Part shown: positions 1 to 6,892 of the stretch, piece by piece
Layout: every line of letters starts with the position of its first letter
Position numbering within the stretch: the first letter of the stretch is position 1
NCBI GenBank assembly: GCA_002415895.1
Contig: DIAV01000411.1
Span: forward strand, 7,281 to 15,597
Length of the DNA stretch: 8,317 nt
Source: Anaerolineales bacterium UBA5069
GTDB lineage: Bacteria; Chloroflexota; Anaerolineae; Caldilineales; Caldilineaceae
Reading direction: 5' to 3'
Made by a program: the position numbers and the translations under genes
Notes under the pieces: generated by a model
What the model saw: only the letters and a program-made list of their open reading frames with translations
Told to the model about the DNA's origin: nothing
The model's database searches: none

Positions 1-1
1 C

Positions 2-28
2 GGAGCCAACGGAGCCAACGCGATCAAC
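2..28 (+). repeat. 9-bp tandem repeat GGAGCCAAC at window edge
   Basis: GGAGCCAAC occurs twice in tandem (2-10 and 11-19). A degenerate third copy, GCGATCAAC, follows at 20-28. Read in the frame of the truncated small protein it encodes Gly-Ala-Asn units. The array may extend upstream of the window. Confidence 0.5.
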
Positions 29-250
29 GGAACCGACCGCAGCGAGGCACGCTTTGATGCACTTTATATGGCTGCACGCCGCCAGCACACCGAGGCGTTG
101 CGCCAAGCCGAGATGGCACGCCTCGCGCACAGCGTAGAGCGCTGTCGCCACGGGGGTGCGAGTCGCCAGGGGCGCACGGCTGCCGCGGTGCGCAGGGTTG
201 CCGGCCTCATTACCCGCAAGGGGCGGCCCACAGCGGCTAGCGCAAGCTAG
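2..250 (+). CDS. Small charged protein, 5'-truncated by window edge
   Basis: The frame is open from base 2 to a TAG at 248-250, so 82 residues are visible. The true start is probably upstream of the window: the first ATG (68) has no Shine-Dalgarno sequence, and the part resembling the next gene product begins before it. The visible protein opens with a Gly-Ala-Asn tripeptide repeat, followed by a helical Arg/Glu/Ala-rich stretch (ALYMAARRQHTEALRQAEM) and a basic tail. The pattern LY-x(n)-R-x(n)-AE-x(2)-RL recurs in the protein at 379-558, so the two are probably paralogues. No enzymatic motif, signal peptide or membrane segment is visible, and I do not recognise a function. Chance coding in GC-rich DNA cannot be excluded. 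Confidence 0.45.
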   Translation, partial: GANGANAINGTDRSEARFDALYMAARRQHTEALRQAEMARLAHSVERCRHGGASRQGRTAAAVRRVAGLITRKGRPTAASAS

Positions 251-302
251 ACAGCGCAACCTCCCGCATGCCGGGTGACGCCGGTCGAGCGCCCGACGGA
301 GA

Positions 303-337
303 TACACAGAAGTACACGTAAGTACACGTAAATACAC
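303..337. repeat. Four TACAC repeats with exact 10-bp period
   Basis: TACAC occurs at 303-307, 313-317, 323-327 and 333-337. The central two units are identical (AGTACACGTA) and the outer two share ATACACAGA. The period of about one helical turn puts all copies on one DNA face, upstream of the small gene at 379. They may be protein-binding sites or merely a short tandem duplication. The rest of the 251-378 gap shows only weak 4-bp hairpins. Confidence 0.6.
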
Positions 338-378
338 AGACACTAACAATTGCACGCACACGCGTGTTGGGGAACACC

Positions 379-558
379 ATGAACACAAACCTTGAACTCT
401 ACCTGCTGGTCCACCGCGAGGTGATCCAGGAAATGGAGCGGCGTGCAGAGCGCCAGCGGCTCCTGCGGGAAGCAAAACGCGCACGTACCGCCCAGCGCAG
501 TGCACAGGCGCAGGCGCAGTCTCGCTTGAATCTGCGCCGGTTGCTCTTCTTCTTGTAA
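379..558 (+). CDS. Small Arg/Glu-rich helical protein (59 aa), function unknown
   Basis: The ATG at 379 is preceded by GGGGA (369-373) five bases upstream and is preferred over the in-frame GTG at 364, which has no such site. The product of 59 residues starts MNTNLELYLLVHREVIQEM, continues as a strongly charged, probably single amphipathic helix (about residues 8-45, Arg/Glu/Gln/Ala), and ends in a hydrophobic LLFFL. It has no cysteine and no known catalytic motif. The LY...R...AE..RL pattern resembles the truncated small protein just upstream, suggesting a tandem pair. A strong intrinsic terminator lies 28 bp after the stop, so this gene is transcribed separately from the cytochrome cluster. 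Its function is unrecognised. Confidence 0.55.
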   Translation: MNTNLELYLLVHREVIQEMERRAERQRLLREAKRARTAQRSAQAQAQSRLNLRRLLFFL

Positions 559-586
559 TGCAGCAACACAATCGAATCGAAGGCTG

Positions 587-624
587 AGCCGCCATGCCCA
601 TCTCGGGCAAGGCGGCTTGCTTTT
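587..624 (+). terminator. Intrinsic terminator after small protein gene
   Basis: AGCCGCCATGCCC (587-599) pairs with GGGCAAGGCGGCT (605-617) around a 5-nt loop, ATCTC. There is a single A·A mismatch in a 13-position GC-rich stem. TTGCTTTTGTTG follows. The structure is 28 bp after the stop codon of the small gene, as expected for Rho-independent termination. Confidence 0.85.
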
Positions 625-671
625 GTTGCATGCCGGCGCGTGCTGCCTGTGAATGATTTCACAAACAGAGA

Positions 672-700
672 CATTTGTCCCGCGAACGTTGGGACAAATG
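672..700. promoter_or_regulatory. Perfect 10-bp dyad, putative operator
   Basis: CATTTGTCCC (672-681) is the exact reverse complement of GGGACAAATG (691-700). The arms are separated by 9 bp that contain the palindrome AACGTT (685-690). The half-site centres are 19 bp apart, close to two helical turns, which suits a dimeric DNA-binding protein. It lies 228 bp before the regulator start. The cognate factor is unknown; the PocR protein encoded just downstream is a candidate by proximity only. An RNA hairpin is the alternative reading, but no T-run follows. Confidence 0.6.
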
Positions 701-761
701 ACCCGTGCCTGTGCAACGGCGGCGCTGTACACTGGCTGTGTAGGCAGAAGTGGGTGCGCTG

Positions 762-793
762 ATGCATCGAATGCACTTTATGCAGCACATGCA
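762..793. repeat. Four ATGCA repeats with exact 9-bp period
   Basis: ATGCA begins at 762, 771, 780 and 789, each copy followed by four variable bases. The array lies between the putative operator and the regulator start. The 9-bp period is also three codons, so it could be a relic of coding sequence. A set of binding half-sites is the other possibility. Confidence 0.55.
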
Positions 794-879
794 CACGCAG
801 CGGTGACCGCAATCACCGTCCCTCCCACCCATTCTGCCACACATTTACATCCTGGCACCCCGGTAAACCACGACCCACG

Positions 880-899
880 GCGCTCCTTTTTGGGAGCGC
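880..899 (+). promoter_or_regulatory. Small leader hairpin upstream of regulator gene
   Basis: GCGCTCC (880-886) pairs perfectly with GGAGCGC (893-899) around the loop TTTTTG. The hairpin ends 29 bp before the ATG at 929 and would lie in the 5' leader if transcription starts upstream. A role in translation or transcript stability is possible but undemonstrated. Confidence 0.35.
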
Positions 900-928
900 T
901 ACGCGCGAGACCAGCGACCGGATCTGTT

Positions 929-1762
929 ATGAGCGCCCCCTTTTATACGACGCGCGACCTGCAGGCAATGCTCCAGGTAGACCGCACGACCATCTACCGC
1001 ATGGCCGAAAGCGCGCGCCTGCCCGGTATGAAGGTGGGCAACCAGTGGCGTTATCCGCGCCGGCTGATTGATCAATGGCTCGAGGCGCAAACAAATGGCG
1101 CGCAGCCTGTGGATGAAAGCGGCCTCTCCAGCTACCCCCCGGCGGCAGTGGCTGACGGCGCAGCCACGCGTGCGGCCGCGCCATCGCTGGCTGAAATCCT
1201 GCCCCTCGAATGTGTCCAGCTGATGCTGGACGCCTTCGCCGACGCGCTGGGCATTATGGTTGTCCTCACCGATTTACAGGGCCACCCGATAACACGCACC
1301 TCCAACCCTTGTGGCCTGCTTGCGGCGGTGGAAGCCCACCCCGAAGGCTATGCGCGCTGTCTTGCGTTGTGGGCCGAGATTGCTGCGCGACCCGCACTTC
1401 TGCCCACCTTCACGCAGAGCGACCTGGGCCTTATGTGTACGCGCGCCTTTGTGCGTGTGAACCATGAACTCATTGGCATGGTCGTCTTTGGCGGCATTGC
1501 GCCGCGCGAGTGGCCGCCGACACCACTGCAACTGGAGGCTTCGGCCACAGCGCTGCACATGGATGTCGCCGACCTCAATACCCACGTGACGCAGGTTTAC
1601 ACCATGGATGCCGCGCAGGAGCAGCGCCTGCTGACTTCGGTGCAGCGTGTGGCCGATGTGATTACCCACATTGTCAGCGAGCGGCGCGAGTTTTCTGCAC
1701 GCCTCACGTCGATTGCCGCTCTGGCAAATCCCCAGGCGGCCGCTCTCGTCCTCCCTATTTAG
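929..1762 (+). CDS. HTH + PocR-domain transcriptional regulator (277 aa)
   Basis: This is a likely one-component regulator. Residues 5-53 form an excisionase/MerR-like helix-turn-helix (TTRDLQAMLQVDRTTIYRM, then the wing GNQWRYPRRLIDQWLE). A Pro/Ala-rich linker spans about 55-88. From about 90 to 250 the sequence matches the PocR ligand-binding fold, a PAS-like sensor of small molecules: LTDLQGHPITRTSN, then Cys128, Cys144, Cys170 and GMVVFGGI. The three cysteines sit at positions where PocR domains commonly have them and could bind a metal or cofactor (inference). The ATG at 929 is chosen because the HTH begins directly after it; only a weak GGA (920-922) precedes it. It is the first gene of the cluster, 49 bp before the octahaem cytochrome gene, so it probably regulates that unit. 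The ligand is unknown. Confidence 0.85.
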   Translation: MSAPFYTTRDLQAMLQVDRTTIYRMAESARLPGMKVGNQWRYPRRLIDQWLEAQTNGAQPVDESGLSSYPPAAVADGAATRAAAPSLAEILPLECVQLMLDAFADALGIMVVLTDLQGHPITRTSNPCGLLAAVEAHPEGYARCLALWAEIAARPALLPTFTQSDLGLMCTRAFVRVNHELIGMVVFGGIAPREWPPTPLQLEASATALHMDVADLNTHVTQVYTMDAAQEQRLLTSVQRVADVITHIVSERREFSARLTSIAALANPQAAALVLPI

Positions 1763-1811
1763 CCGGACACGCCGGAAAAACGTAACGCAAAACAGGAAGC
1801 TGGTCACAAAG

Positions 1812-3281
1812 ATGGACACCAAGTCCGGAAACAAGCGGCGCTGGTTGTGGATGATTGGCCTTGTGGCCATTATGGCTGCCATTGCTGTGCCCCTCTACCT
1901 GCTTTGGCCGCGCACGGCCGCAGCGACCATGGACCCCTGGCAGAATGTGCCCACGCATGCTGTACACACCAGCCACGCCGACATCATCAAGGGACCCTTT
2001 GAGACGCCGCAGCAGGTGACACAGGCGTGTCTCGAATGCCATGAAGACGCGGCCTCCGAGGTGATGCACACCACCCACTGGACCTGGGAGAGCGAAGCCG
2101 TCTCCGTGCCCTGGCGTGATGACCCGGTAACCATTGGCAAGAAAAACACAATCAACAACTTCTGTATTGGCACACAGGGCAACGAGCGCACCTGCATGAG
2201 TTGTCACGCCGGCTATGGCTGGAGCGACGCCGATTTCGATTTCTCCAACTCCAGCAATGTGGATTGCCTTGTCTGTCATGCTGATCTCGCCACCTATGGC
2301 AAGGGCGATTACGGCCTGCCCACCGAGGCCGTTGATCTGGTGGAAGCGGCGCAAAGCGTGCGCGCGCCCACGCGCGACAACTGCGGCGCCTGCCACTTTG
2401 ACGGCGGCGGCGGCAACAACGTCAAGCATGGCGATCTCGACGAAAGCCTTTACTTCCCCTCGGGCGAGCTGGATGTGCACATGGGCGCAAACAACTTCCT
2501 GTGCACCGATTGCCACCAAACCGAAGCCCACGCGATCAAGGGCAAATTGCTGGCCGACAACTTTACAATTGACCCCGCCAAGCAGGTGGCCTGCACGGAT
2601 TGCCACGCGGCAGACCTGCACGCCGATGATCGCATTAACGAGCATGTAGACACAGTCGCCTGCCAAACCTGCCACGTGCCCTCTATGGCGCTGAAGAACC
2701 CCACCAAGACGGTGTGGGACTGGTCCACCGCGGGGCAGGATTTGCCCGAGGATCACTACAGCTACCTCAAGATCAAGGGCAACTTTGTCTACGAGAAGGA
2801 TGTCACGCCCAGCTACGAGTGGTTTAACGGCAACCTTGCCTATCGCTATCTGCTGGGCGACACGATCGTGCCCACGGAGACGACGCTCCTTAACCCGCCC
2901 GCGGGCAGTATTGAGGAACCTGCTGCAAAGATATTCCCCTTCAAGATTCACCGAGCGAATCAGCCTTACGACGTGAACTACAACTATCTGCTCCAACCAA
3001 TCACCTCGGGCGAAGGGGGCTTCTGGACAACCTTTGACTGGAAATCCTCCTTTGAACTGGCGCAGGAGCGCATTGGCCTGCCCTTCTCCGGCGAGTACGG
3101 CTTTGCCCGCACCGACATGCACTGGCCGGTGACGCACATGGTGCAGCCCAAGGAGGGCGCGCTGCAATGCGACGATTGCCACAGCGCCGGTGGGCGCATG
3201 GATTGGGAGGCGCTGGGCTATCCCGGTGACCCCATGGAGTGGGGCGGTCGCTTTGATGACCAGCCCACTGCGTCGCGCTAG
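1812..3281 (+). CDS. Octahaem c-type cytochrome, tetrathionate reductase (Otr) family
   Basis: The 489-aa protein has an N-terminal basic stretch (KRR) and a hydrophobic segment (11-32), acting as signal peptide or membrane anchor, so it works outside the cytoplasmic membrane. Exactly eight CxxCH haem sites are present: Cys73, 128, 152, 191, 231, 261, 284 and 453. The blocks KGPFETPQQVTQACLECH, INNFCIGTQGN and GYGWSDADFDF are characteristic of octahaem tetrathionate reductase-family proteins, known from Shewanella Otr, which reduces tetrathionate and also nitrite and hydroxylamine in vitro. The real substrate here is not fixed by sequence. The NVKHGDL motif (203-209) contains a lysine that might be the unusual haem ligand of the family (inference). 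An AGGAAG site lies 12 bp before the ATG; longer in-frame starts would run into the regulator gene. Electrons probably come from the cytochrome encoded next. Confidence 0.9.
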   Translation: MDTKSGNKRRWLWMIGLVAIMAAIAVPLYLLWPRTAAATMDPWQNVPTHAVHTSHADIIKGPFETPQQVTQACLECHEDAASEVMHTTHWTWESEAVSVPWRDDPVTIGKKNTINNFCIGTQGNERTCMSCHAGYGWSDADFDFSNSSNVDCLVCHADLATYGKGDYGLPTEAVDLVEAAQSVRAPTRDNCGACHFDGGGGNNVKHGDLDESLYFPSGELDVHMGANNFLCTDCHQTEAHAIKGKLLADNFTIDPAKQVACTDCHAADLHADDRINEHVDTVACQTCHVPSMALKNPTKTVWDWSTAGQDLPEDHYSYLKIKGNFVYEKDVTPSYEWFNGNLAYRYLLGDTIVPTETTLLNPPAGSIEEPAAKIFPFKIHRANQPYDVNYNYLLQPITSGEGGFWTTFDWKSSFELAQERIGLPFSGEYGFARTDMHWPVTHMVQPKEGALQCDDCHSAGGRMDWEALGYPGDPMEWGGRFDDQPTASR

Positions 3282-3325
3282 CCACCATTTGATCACGCAA
3301 AGACCACGAGACCAGGGATAGGCCC

Positions 3326-6199
3326 ATGTCTGCTCGCCCCCGCTTCACCCATGTCATTCATGCATCTGCGCGCGTGCTTCTTCTGGCCGGCGTACTGATG
3401 CTGCTCTCGGTTTTGGCCGGAGCGCCCGCCGCCGTGGCGCAGGACGCCGCCGCCACACCGGCAGGCACATCCACCGGCAGCTTTGTCCCACCCGCCGCAG
3501 AGGTGCAGAATGATGCCTCGCCGCTGCATCCCACCTTTGCGCTGCTGGATGTTGATGGCGCGAATGTGCTGGAGAGCGGCAAGCCTGTCTCGCCCATGCA
3601 GAGTTGCGGCGCGTGTCATGACACAAGCTTCATTGCACAACACAGCTTCCACAGCGATTTGGGGCTGAGCGACTTTGGCCGCACAGACATCGAAGTGGCC
3701 CAGCCATGGGATCAGAGCCGGGGGCTCTTTGGCAGATGGGACCCACTGACCAACCGCACCCTATCCCCCGAGGGCGCGGTGCAACTGGATCTCTCGACCG
3801 CTGAGTGGCTCATGAAGTTTGGCGCGTTCGTTCCGGGTGGTGGTCCAGCCACCACCGCCCGCAACGGCGCCGCGCTGACCACACTGCCGCCCGACGCCGC
3901 CAACCCCGAAGCCAGCCTGCTTGCCGCCGATGGCAGCGTGCAGGCGTGGGATTGGCAACAATCGGGCGTGGTCGAGATGGATTGTTTTGTCTGCCACCTG
4001 GCGCAGCCCGATGCGGCTGCGCGCGCCGCAACAATGGCCGCCGGCGACTTTGCCTGGGCTAACACGGCTTCTCTCTCTGCGACGGGCATTGTCTCCAGGA
4101 CGGCTGAAGGCTTTGCCTGGCAGCCCGCAGCCTTTGGCGAGGATGGCAAACTGCTCCCTGCCTTTGTGCAGATTCAGGACCCCACCAATGAAAACTGCGC
4201 GGCCTGCCACGGCGTTGTTCACACCGACGCCAAACAACCGCTGGTCTTCAATGCGTGCGACCTGACGCAGCCCCAAACCGCCACGACCGGGCAGGTGGTT
4301 TCGCCCCAACTTATCTCGCAGTCGGGCATCAACATGGCCGACAAAGCGTCGCTCAATCGCCCGTGGGATGTGCACGCCGAGCGCGCGCTCAAGTGCACCG
4401 ACTGTCATTACGCAATCAACAACCCTGTGCACGCGCAGGAGGCCGCAGGCAAGCAGCCTGACCATTTGACCTATGACCCGCGCCGCCTTGAGTTGGGTGA
4501 GTATCTCCAGCGCCCCAATCACGAGTTGGCGCGCGGGGCCAGCGCCCAATTCATGATTGACGAGGGGCAGAAGGGCTCCATGCGCCGTTGCGAATCGTGC
4601 CACGCAGCCCAGGAAACCCACAGCGATTGGCTCCCCTACACCGAGCGCCATATTGAGGTGCTGGCCTGCGAAAGCTGCCACATCCCCAGCATGAATGCGC
4701 CTGCAATCGAGTCTGTGGACTGGACAGTTGTCCAGGCCGACGGTACGCCTGTAACGCAATGCCGCGGGATTGAGGGCAGCGACACTGTCAATGGCCTTGT
4801 CACAGGCTACGAGCCGGTGCTCATGCAACGCACCAATGTGGATGGCGACACCATGCTTGCCCCCTACAACCTGATTAGTGCGTGGTACTGGGTCTTTGAT
4901 GAAGCAGGCGGCGCCGACGGCGCGGCTGTGCCTGCGCCCGTGCGCCAGCAGGACCTGGCGGCTGTTTATCTGGAGAACGGCAGCTATGCACCTGCGATTC
5001 TCGCGGCTTTTGACGCCAACAGTGACGGCGCGCTGGATACGCAGGAACTTGTCATTGACAGCGACGCCAAAGTGGCGCTTGTTACAGAGCGGCTCGAGGC
5101 GCTGGGGCTGAGCAACCCGCGCATTGAGGCGCAGACGCAGCCCTACAGCATTAATCACTCCGTTACCCGCGACGAATGGGTGACAAGGGAGTGCCAGGCG
5201 TGCCACGACAATGATTCACGCGTGGCGGCAGGCTTGTCGCTCTCCAACCGCACGCCGGGCGGTGTGGTGCCCACCTTTGTGGCCGACAACAATGTGACGC
5301 CCAGCGGCACATTTGAAAGCACAAACGGCGCGTTGCGCTATCAGCCTGCGCCCGAGGCCGACGGCATCTACATCTTTGGCCACAACCGCGTGGCGTGGAT
5401 TGACTGGTTCGGTGCGCTACTCTTTGCAGGGACGCTGCTGGCCGTTATTGTGCATGGCTCGCTGCGCTTCGTGGCGGCCATGCGCCGCCCGCGCCACGCC
5501 CACAAGCTGAAGCGCGTCTACATGTACCAGGCATACGAACGCTTCTGGCACTGGCTGCAGACCATTACGATTATCATCCTGCTCTTTACCGGTCTGATCA
5601 TCCACCGGCCCGACATCTTCGGCATCTTCTCCTTCCCCCATGTTGTGACTGTGCACAACGTGCTGGCGGCAATTCTGGTCATCAACGCGTCGCTGTCGCT
5701 CTTCTGGCATCTGGCGGGCGGCGAGATTCGCCAGTACATTCCGCGCCCCTACGGCTTCTTTGATCAGGCGATTGAGCAGACGAAATACTACATTCAAGGC
5801 ATCTTCCGCGATGACCCGCACCCCTTTGCAAAGTCGCGCGATCGCCACCTCAACCCGCTGCAGCAGGTCACCTACTTTGGCATTCTCAATGTGCTGCTGC
5901 CGCTGCAGGTGATAACGGGCGCGCTCATGTGGGGCGTGCAGCGCTGGCCTCAATTTGCCAATGCGCTGGGCGGGCTGCCCTTCCTCGCGCCCTTCCACTC
6001 GCTGGTGGCATGGACTTTTGCCTCCTTTATTGTGGGCCATGTCTACTTGACCACCACGGGCGAGCGCCCACTGAGCGGCATCCAGGCCATGGTGACAGGC
6101 TGGGAAGAGGTGGCGGCGGAGGGTGCGCACGCAGCAGAGGCCCCTGCTGCACCGAGCGTAACAGCCGCACCCGGGCTGGCGTCCAGCACCCAGGCATAA
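3326..6199 (+). CDS. Fusion: heptahaem cytochrome c + EF-hand + membrane cytochrome b
   Basis: This 957-aa protein probably links the quinone pool to extracytoplasmic haem proteins. It has a Sec signal peptide (hydrophobic 17-33, likely cleavage AVA38|Q39). Seven CxxCH sites follow: Cys94, 220, 291, 357, 422, 448 and 623. A perfect EF-hand loop, DANSDGALDTQE (563-574), sits between haems 6 and 7. The C-terminus has about five membrane helices (691-710, 744-760, 773-796, 850-870, 889-910). The last four resemble b561/NiFe-hydrogenase/thiosulfate reductase cytochrome b, with candidate haem-b ligands His742, His777 or His795, His891 and His905. AGGGA (3314-3318) supports the ATG at 3326. It lies 44 bp after the octahaem gene, so it is the natural electron partner. 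No molybdopterin or other catalytic subunit is encoded nearby. Electron direction is inferred. Confidence 0.88.
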   Translation: MSARPRFTHVIHASARVLLLAGVLMLLSVLAGAPAAVAQDAAATPAGTSTGSFVPPAAEVQNDASPLHPTFALLDVDGANVLESGKPVSPMQSCGACHDTSFIAQHSFHSDLGLSDFGRTDIEVAQPWDQSRGLFGRWDPLTNRTLSPEGAVQLDLSTAEWLMKFGAFVPGGGPATTARNGAALTTLPPDAANPEASLLAADGSVQAWDWQQSGVVEMDCFVCHLAQPDAAARAATMAAGDFAWANTASLSATGIVSRTAEGFAWQPAAFGEDGKLLPAFVQIQDPTNENCAACHGVVHTDAKQPLVFNACDLTQPQTATTGQVVSPQLISQSGINMADKASLNRPWDVHAERALKCTDCHYAINNPVHAQEAAGKQPDHLTYDPRRLELGEYLQRPNHELARGASAQFMIDEGQKGSMRRCESCHAAQETHSDWLPYTERHIEVLACESCHIPSMNAPAIESVDWTVVQADGTPVTQCRGIEGSDTVNGLVTGYEPVLMQRTNVDGDTMLAPYNLISAWYWVFDEAGGADGAAVPAPVRQQDLAAVYLENGSYAPAILAAFDANSDGALDTQELVIDSDAKVALVTERLEALGLSNPRIEAQTQPYSINHSVTRDEWVTRECQACHDNDSRVAAGLSLSNRTPGGVVPTFVADNNVTPSGTFESTNGALRYQPAPEADGIYIFGHNRVAWIDWFGALLFAGTLLAVIVHGSLRFVAAMRRPRHAHKLKRVYMYQAYERFWHWLQTITIIILLFTGLIIHRPDIFGIFSFPHVVTVHNVLAAILVINASLSLFWHLAGGEIRQYIPRPYGFFDQAIEQTKYYIQGIFRDDPHPFAKSRDRHLNPLQQVTYFGILNVLLPLQVITGALMWGVQRWPQFANALGGLPFLAPFHSLVAWTFASFIVGHVYLTTTGERPLSGIQAMVTGWEEVAAEGAHAAEAPAAPSVTAAPGLASSTQA

Positions 6200-6283
6200 C
6201 GGCATATGAAGGCGGGCACTCAATCGCCTCAATGTACCCGTATCTCGTGAATGACCGTCATCGGACAAAGCAAGGAGAGACCT

Positions 6284-6877
6284 ATGTCCGTTTCTGCACC
6301 ACCTTCCCTATCACCGCAGGCGCCGGATGTGCAGCGCCGCACGGTGCGCGACTTCTTTTTGGCGCGGCCGGTGCGCCCCTATATTCACCCCTACCTGGGG
6401 GCGATCCTGCTGGGCCTTGTGCTTTTTCTTGCCTTCTTCATTACAGGCAACGGGCTGGGCGCATCGGGCGGCCTCAACCGCATCATTGTCTTCTTCCAGG
6501 ACCTGATCTCGCCCGCGCATGTGGACCGCAACGCCTATTTGCTCAAGATGGCGGGTGGTGACAAGAACCCGCTGGATGACTGGGTTGTGCCCATGGTCTT
6601 TGGCACACTGGCCGGTGGCTTTGTGTCGGGTTGGATCTTTGGCCGCGTCAAGGTGGAGACGAACAAGGGGCCAAACATCAGCGTGCGCAGCCGCTGGCTG
6701 TGGGCCTTTGTGGGCGGCGCGATTATGGGCTACGGCGCGCGCATGGCGCGTGGTTGCACCTCGGGGCAGGCGCTCTCGGGTGGGGCAACACTCTCTGTTG
6801 GCTCATGGGCCTTCATGTTCGCCGTCTTTGGCGGCGCGTATGCCGTTGCCTGGTTTGTCCGCCGCTTGTGGAACTAG
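6284..6877 (+). CDS. YeeE/YedE-family half-transporter, first half (197 aa)
   Basis: This integral membrane protein is of the YeeE/YedE (DUF395) family, whose characterised member TsuA imports thiosulfate. A cytoplasmic-looking N-terminal tail of about 35 residues is followed by hydrophobic segments at about 38-55, 101-120, 138-152 and 171-192. The signature is GYGARMARGCTSGQALSGG (149-167). Cys158 is the protein's only cysteine and matches the conserved family cysteine thought to touch the sulfur substrate. The protein is about half the length of full-size YeeE, and the complementary half is encoded 15 bp downstream. The ATG at 6284 has an excellent AGGAG (6273-6277, 6-nt spacing) and is preferred over the in-frame ATG at 6251. 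The 84-bp gap before it contains only short palindromes. Substrate is inferred as thiosulfate or a related sulfur species. Confidence 0.88.
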   Translation: MSVSAPPSLSPQAPDVQRRTVRDFFLARPVRPYIHPYLGAILLGLVLFLAFFITGNGLGASGGLNRIIVFFQDLISPAHVDRNAYLLKMAGGDKNPLDDWVVPMVFGTLAGGFVSGWIFGRVKVETNKGPNISVRSRWLWAFVGGAIMGYGARMARGCTSGQALSGGATLSVGSWAFMFAVFGGAYAVAWFVRRLWN

Positions 6878-6892
6878 TGCAGGAGACACACA

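Larger units (their letters stand above)
626..928 (+). promoter_or_regulatory. Gene-free control region upstream of the regulator/cytochrome cluster
   Basis: About 300 bp separate the terminator from the regulator start. The region can be read open in the regulator's frame from an ATG at 653. The resulting N-terminal extension is low-complexity (Ala/Thr/His/Pro), unlike a domain, and lies before a complete HTH domain, so I treat it as non-coding. It holds a perfect dyad (672-700), a 9-bp-phased ATGCA array (762-793) and a small hairpin (880-899). I could not find a convincing -35/-10 pair. A promoter here is inferred from position only. Confidence 0.5.

Noticed and set aside
303..340. CRISPR-like array
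   Set aside because: Repeat units of 10 bp without spacers of normal length; no cas genes nearby.
57..781. 11-bp identity ATGCACTTTAT at 57-67 and 771-781
   Set aside because: One exact 11-mer pair within about 700 bp is compatible with chance and the flanks diverge.
653..928. N-terminal extension of the regulator from the ATG at 653
   Set aside because: The extra 92 residues are low-complexity and domain-free, would contain the dyad and repeats, and precede a complete HTH that begins right after the ATG at 929.
1671..1811. Upstream start for the octahaem cytochrome at 1671
   Set aside because: It overlaps the regulator gene by about 90 bp and places a non-signal-like basic stretch before an intact signal/anchor sequence that begins at 1812.
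1755..3296. 513-codon open frame on the minus strand
   Set aside because: It is antisense to the octahaem cytochrome gene, whose eight CxxCH sites prove the plus-strand frame; long antisense frames are common in GC-rich DNA.
6200..6283. Short palindromes (for example ATGACCGTCAT at 6251-6261) before the first YeeE half
   Set aside because: A 5-bp arm is too short to support an operator or internal promoter, and no -35/-10 pair is evident.
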